From NCBI GenBank assembly GCA_003168215.1, contig PMSW01000129.1, forward strand, positions 4,937 to 39,153: 34,217 nt of DNA. Reading direction: 5' to 3'. The position numbers and the translations under genes were made by a program. The notes under the pieces are model-generated. The model was not told where the DNA came from. It saw only the letters and a program-made list of their open reading frames with translations, and ran no database searches. Below are positions 31,290-34,217 of the stretch, piece after piece. The first letter of the stretch is position 1; each line of letters opens with the position of its first letter. This DNA is from Actinomycetota bacterium (GTDB taxonomy: Bacteria; Actinomycetota; Actinomycetes; Streptosporangiales; Streptosporangiaceae).

Positions 31290-32494
31290 CCGCGACCGTC
31301 GTCGCCGGCCATCAGCTTCTGGTGGGCGGGATCGCCGTGGACCGGCTGGCAGCCAGGGTCGGTGCGACGCCTTTCTTCGCTTACGAACGCGGGCTGATCA
31401 CCGAGCGGGTGACCGCGGTCCGGTCGGCGCTGCCCGCTGGCATCCACCTGAGCTACGCCGTCAAGGCGAACCCGATGCCGGCGCTGCTGCAGCACATGAG
31501 CGGCCTGGTAGACGGCTTCGACGTGGCGTCCGCCGGCGAGCTGCGGCATGCGCTCGACACCGGGACGCCTGCGGCAAGGATCAGCTTCGCCGGACCCGGC
31601 AAGACCACCGCCGAGCTTGCCCAGGGGGTGGCTGCCGGGGTGACGATCGAGCTCGAGTCGGCCACCGAGCTCACCCGGGTGCGGCAGATCAGCCAGTCGC
31701 TGGGCATTCGAGGACGGGTCGCGATCCGCGTCAATCCCGACTTCACGGTCCGCGGCGCCGGCATGAAGATGGGCGGCGGCCCTCAGCAGTTCGGCATCGA
31801 TGCCGAACTGGTCCCCGCGGTCCTTGCCGACCTGGCCGCGGCGGAGCTGGACTTCCAGGGATTCCACGTCTTCGCCGGTTCGCAGAATCTGCATACGCAG
31901 AGCATCTGCGAGGCCCAGCGCAGGGCAGTCGATCTGGTCATCGAACTGGCGGCCAGCGCGCCCGGGCCAGTGCGTTACCTCAACCTCGGCGGCGGCTTCG
32001 GCATTCCGTATCACGAACGTGACCGCCCGCTGGATATCGCCCCGATCGGTGCGAACCTGGCGGAGCTGCTCGTGACCAAGGTCGGGCCCAGGCTTCCGGC
32101 CGCGCGGGTGGTCATCGAACTCGGCCGGTATCTGGTCGGCGAGGCCGGCGTCTACCTCACCCGGGTGATCGACCGCAAGGAGTCGCGCGGCAAGACTTTC
32201 CTGATCGTCGACGGGGGCATGCACCACCAGCTGGCGGCGTCGGGCAACCTCGGCCAGGTAATACGGCGCAACTACCCGATCGCGGTAGCGAGCAGGCTGC
32301 ACGAAGCGCCGGCCGAGACGGTCACCGTCGTGGGCTGCCTGTGCACGCCGCTCGATCTGCTCGGCACCGACGTGGTGCTCCCGCGGGCGCAGATCGGGGA
32401 CCTGATCGCGGTGTTCCAGGCCGGTGCGTACGGCCTGACCGCGAGCCCGACTGCGTTCCTCGGCCATCCCGCGCCGGCTGAGGTCCTCGTCTGA
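31286..32494 (+). CDS. PLP-dependent decarboxylase, fold type III (second copy)
   Basis: A 402-residue paralog of 21777-23078. PLP Lys60 in LSYAVKANPMP, Gly-rich loop NLGGGFGIPY, and the C-terminal active-site motifs GCLCTPLDLLG and GAYGLTASPTAFLGHP. The CTPLD form in place of CESGD is shared with carrier-acting and exosortase-associated decarboxylases. The GTG at 31286 overlaps the ligase stop by GTGA; the open frame upstream of it lies inside the ligase gene and is not used. It would decarboxylate the aminoacyl group on the arm C ACP to give an amine starter. Confidence 0.88.
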   Translation: MTATVVAGHQLLVGGIAVDRLAARVGATPFFAYERGLITERVTAVRSALPAGIHLSYAVKANPMPALLQHMSGLVDGFDVASAGELRHALDTGTPAARISFAGPGKTTAELAQGVAAGVTIELESATELTRVRQISQSLGIRGRVAIRVNPDFTVRGAGMKMGGGPQQFGIDAELVPAVLADLAAAELDFQGFHVFAGSQNLHTQSICEAQRRAVDLVIELAASAPGPVRYLNLGGGFGIPYHERDRPLDIAPIGANLAELLVTKVGPRLPAARVVIELGRYLVGEAGVYLTRVIDRKESRGKTFLIVDGGMHHQLAASGNLGQVIRRNYPIAVASRLHEAPAETVTVVGCLCTPLDLLGTDVVLPRAQIGDLIAVFQAGAYGLTASPTAFLGHPAPAEVLV

Positions 32495-32545
32495 CCTCGG
32501 GCAATTGGCCCGTCGTGACAGTGAGATAGTGACCGGGAGGTCGCC

Positions 32546-34217
32546 GTGGAAGAGACCGACTACGACTCCGCCGTAGCGATCGTCGGCATGTCCGGGCGTT
32601 TTCCTGGCGCTGTCGACGTCGACGAGTTGTGGGCACGTGCGGGCGCCGGCATCAGCGGGCTGCGCGAGATCAGCGACGACGAGCTTAGCCGCGCCGGCAT
32701 CGGCCCCGGCCTGCGCGGCGACCCGAGCTACGTACGCGTCGGCGGCCCGGTGACTGGTGTCGACATGTTCGACGCTGCCGCGTTCGGCTTCAGCCCGCAC
32801 GAGGCCGAGACCATGGAGCCGCAGCACCGGCTGTTCCTGGAGTGCTCGTGGGAGGCGCTGGAGCGAGCCGGCTACAGCCCGATGGAGACCTCCGGTTCGG
32901 TCGGGGTCTTCGCGGGCTGCGCCTTTCCCGACTACATGATCGACAACGTGTTCGAGCTGGCGTCTCAGCCGGAAGAGGCGCAGCTGTTCGCCACTGGCAA
33001 CGAACGGGATTCGCTGACCTCGCTGGTGTCCTACAAGCTGGGGTTGCGCGGCCCGAGCCTGACCGTGCAGACGTTCTGCTCGACCTCGCTGGTCGCGGTG
33101 CACCTGGCCTGCCAGAGCCTGCTGACCTACGAGAGCGACCTCGCCCTGGCCGGCGGCGCGTACCTGCCGCTGCCCCAGCCGGCCGGCTACCGCTACGACG
33201 CCAGCGGCATCCTGTCGCCGGACGGCCGGGTGCGCAGCCTGGACGCCGCGGCGAATGGCACCGTGATGGGCTCCGGGGTCGGCGTGGTCGCGCTCAAGCG
33301 GATGGCCGACGCGCAGGCCGACGGTGACGTGATCCACGCCGTGATCCTCGGATCCGCCGTCAACAACGACGGCCGGGCGCGCGCCGGATATGCCGCCCCT
33401 GGGATCGACGGGCAGGCTGCGGTGATCGAGTCCGCGCTGGCCGTCGCGGGTGTCGGGTCGCAGTCCGTCGGCTACGTCGAGTGCCATGCAGTCGGTACCC
33501 CGATGGGCGACTCGATCGAGCTTGCCGCGCTGAGCCGGGTGTTCGGCGCCGGCCGGGAAACGCCATGTGTGCTCAGCTCGATCAAGCCGAGTGTCGGTCA
33601 CCTGGACCGGGCGGCCGGAGTCACCGGGCTGATCCGCGCGGCTCTCAGCCTCCGGCACGAGACGTTGCCCGGCACCGCGGGCTTCCAGGCGCCCAGCCCG
33701 GCGCTGGCCGCGGATCGGTTCACGGTGCTCACCGAGAATCGCCCGTGGCCCGCCGGGCCCGAGCCGCGCCGTGCCGGGGTCAGCTCGTTCGGCGTCGGCG
33801 GCACCAATGCGCACGTGGTGGTCGAGCAGGCACCGCCGCTGCCGCCCCGGCCGCCGTCGGCCGGCCCGCAGTTGCTCACCCTGTCCGCGGGCAGCCGGAC
33901 CGCCCTGGCCGCACTGACCGAGCGGCTGCGCCAGCACCTCGCGGCGAATCGGCAGCTGAACCTGGCCGATGTCGCGTACACGCTCGCCGTCTCGCGTGGC
34001 CGGTTCGCGCTCCGGCGCGCCGTCGTGAGCCGGGACCTCGACGACGCGGTCGCGGCACTGGCGAACCCGGCTCGCTGGATCGACGGCGAGACCAGGCGGC
34101 GGGATCCGCAGGTTCGGCTCGTCGTCGCCGACGGGATCGGCGAGTACTGGTGGCCGGAGCTGTCCCGGGCCGCCCGCCGGGTGCTGCCGGGGCCGGGCCT
34201 GCCCCCGGCTGGCCTGC
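32546..34217 (+). CDS. Modular type I polyketide synthase, N-terminal KS (partial, runs off right edge)
   Basis: The first 557 residues of a large PKS. It begins directly with a ketosynthase: VAIVGMSGRFPG, Cys178 in VQTFCSTSLVAVHLACQSL, His314 in VECHAVGTPMGD and His352 in SIKPSVGHLDRAAG, so all three catalytic residues are present. The context VQTFCSTS rather than DTACSSS is closer to KS domains of hybrid NRPS-PKS proteins. A KS-to-AT type linker follows (FGVGGTNAHVVVEQAPP). The next domain is cut off. The GTG has GGGAGG 5 bases upstream and 51 bases separate it from the decarboxylase. No loading domain precedes the KS, so a separate ACP (29387-29656) probably supplies the starter. Confidence 0.92.
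   Translation, partial: MEETDYDSAVAIVGMSGRFPGAVDVDELWARAGAGISGLREISDDELSRAGIGPGLRGDPSYVRVGGPVTGVDMFDAAAFGFSPHEAETMEPQHRLFLECSWEALERAGYSPMETSGSVGVFAGCAFPDYMIDNVFELASQPEEAQLFATGNERDSLTSLVSYKLGLRGPSLTVQTFCSTSLVAVHLACQSLLTYESDLALAGGAYLPLPQPAGYRYDASGILSPDGRVRSLDAAANGTVMGSGVGVVALKRMADAQADGDVIHAVILGSAVNNDGRARAGYAAPGIDGQAAVIESALAVAGVGSQSVGYVECHAVGTPMGDSIELAALSRVFGAGRETPCVLSSIKPSVGHLDRAAGVTGLIRAALSLRHETLPGTAGFQAPSPALAADRFTVLTENRPWPAGPEPRRAGVSSFGVGGTNAHVVVEQAPPLPPRPPSAGPQLLTLSAGSRTALAALTERLRQHLAANRQLNLADVAYTLAVSRGRFALRRAVVSRDLDDAVAALANPARWIDGETRRRDPQVRLVVADGIGEYWWPELSRAARRVLPGPGLPPAGL

Noticed and set aside
29649-32494. Exosortase A-associated locus
   Set aside because: The ligase/decarboxylase pair resembles that set, but no exosortase, PEP-CTERM protein or EPS gene is in the window; carrier-bound starter synthesis next to a PKS explains it better.
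31043-33937. 964-codon open frame on the minus strand across ligase, decarboxylase and PKS
   Set aside because: The plus-strand proteins carry intact catalytic motifs; the antisense product is low-complexity Gly/Arg/His/Asp with no recognisable fold.
1-34217. tRNA, rRNA, CRISPR array, insertion sequence, phage attachment site
   Set aside because: No cloverleaf, rRNA segment, spaced repeat array or transposase was recognised; the repeats found are short tandem duplications inside or beside genes.

Overview
The window is high-GC DNA with the gene density, codon bias and gene families of an actinomycete: hybrid histidine kinase, TetR regulators, DHA2 exporter, giant cyclase/ATPase/TPR regulator, type I PKS. 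It has no rRNA or tRNA gene, CRISPR array or transposase that I can see. The species cannot be told from the sequence.

Left part (1 to about 10.6 kb): ordinary chromosomal functions. From left to right these are a truncated response regulator and its likely partner hybrid histidine kinase (minus strand), a TetR regulator divergent from a drug-type MFS exporter with an operator-like inverted repeat between them, a 1,031-residue adenylate-cyclase/AAA/TPR protein, a second TetR regulator divergent from a tautomerase-like protein (again with inverted repeats between), and a secreted SapM/AcpA-like phosphatase.

Right part (about 10.7 kb to the end): a biosynthetic locus in three arms. Arm A (minus, 18.74 down to 10.74 kb) is a tightly overlapping operon. 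At its head is a 29-residue gene, with seven perfect tetrads each starting with lysine (Lys every fourth residue) and an excellent Shine-Dalgarno sequence. After an intercistronic stem-loop come a half-size acyl-CoA-dehydrogenase-like protein, an acyl-CoA dehydrogenase, four GNAT-like acyltransferases in a row, a tricorn-type S41 protease and an Sfp-type phosphopantetheinyl transferase. Arm B (plus, 18.98 to 27.95 kb) encodes a stand-alone condensation protein with a decayed adenylation-tail/carrier region, a KAS III, a DAP-decarboxylase-like PLP enzyme, an ACP, a second KAS III-like protein without the active-site Cys, a second half-size/full-size dehydrogenase pair, a MATE exporter and an AcpS-type phosphopantetheinyl transferase. 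Arm C (plus, 29.39 kb to the edge) encodes a second ACP, an AMP-forming ligase, a second PLP decarboxylase and the start of a type I PKS. A LuxR-type regulator lies between B and C.

How it may work (inference): the ligase activates an amino acid onto an ACP. The PLP enzymes decarboxylate the carrier-bound aminoacyl group, as in the butirosin BtrJ/BtrI/BtrK and vicenistatin starter-unit pathways. KAS III proteins and the PKS extend the chain and the dehydrogenase pairs oxidise it. The condensation protein and/or the GNATs then transfer acyl groups to amines. The lysine-periodic peptide heading arm A is an obvious candidate acceptor, as scaffold or RiPP precursor, and the tricorn-type protease could release the product. 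The genes and the peptide are read directly from sequence. The assembly into one PKS/RiPP-like pathway is a hypothesis.
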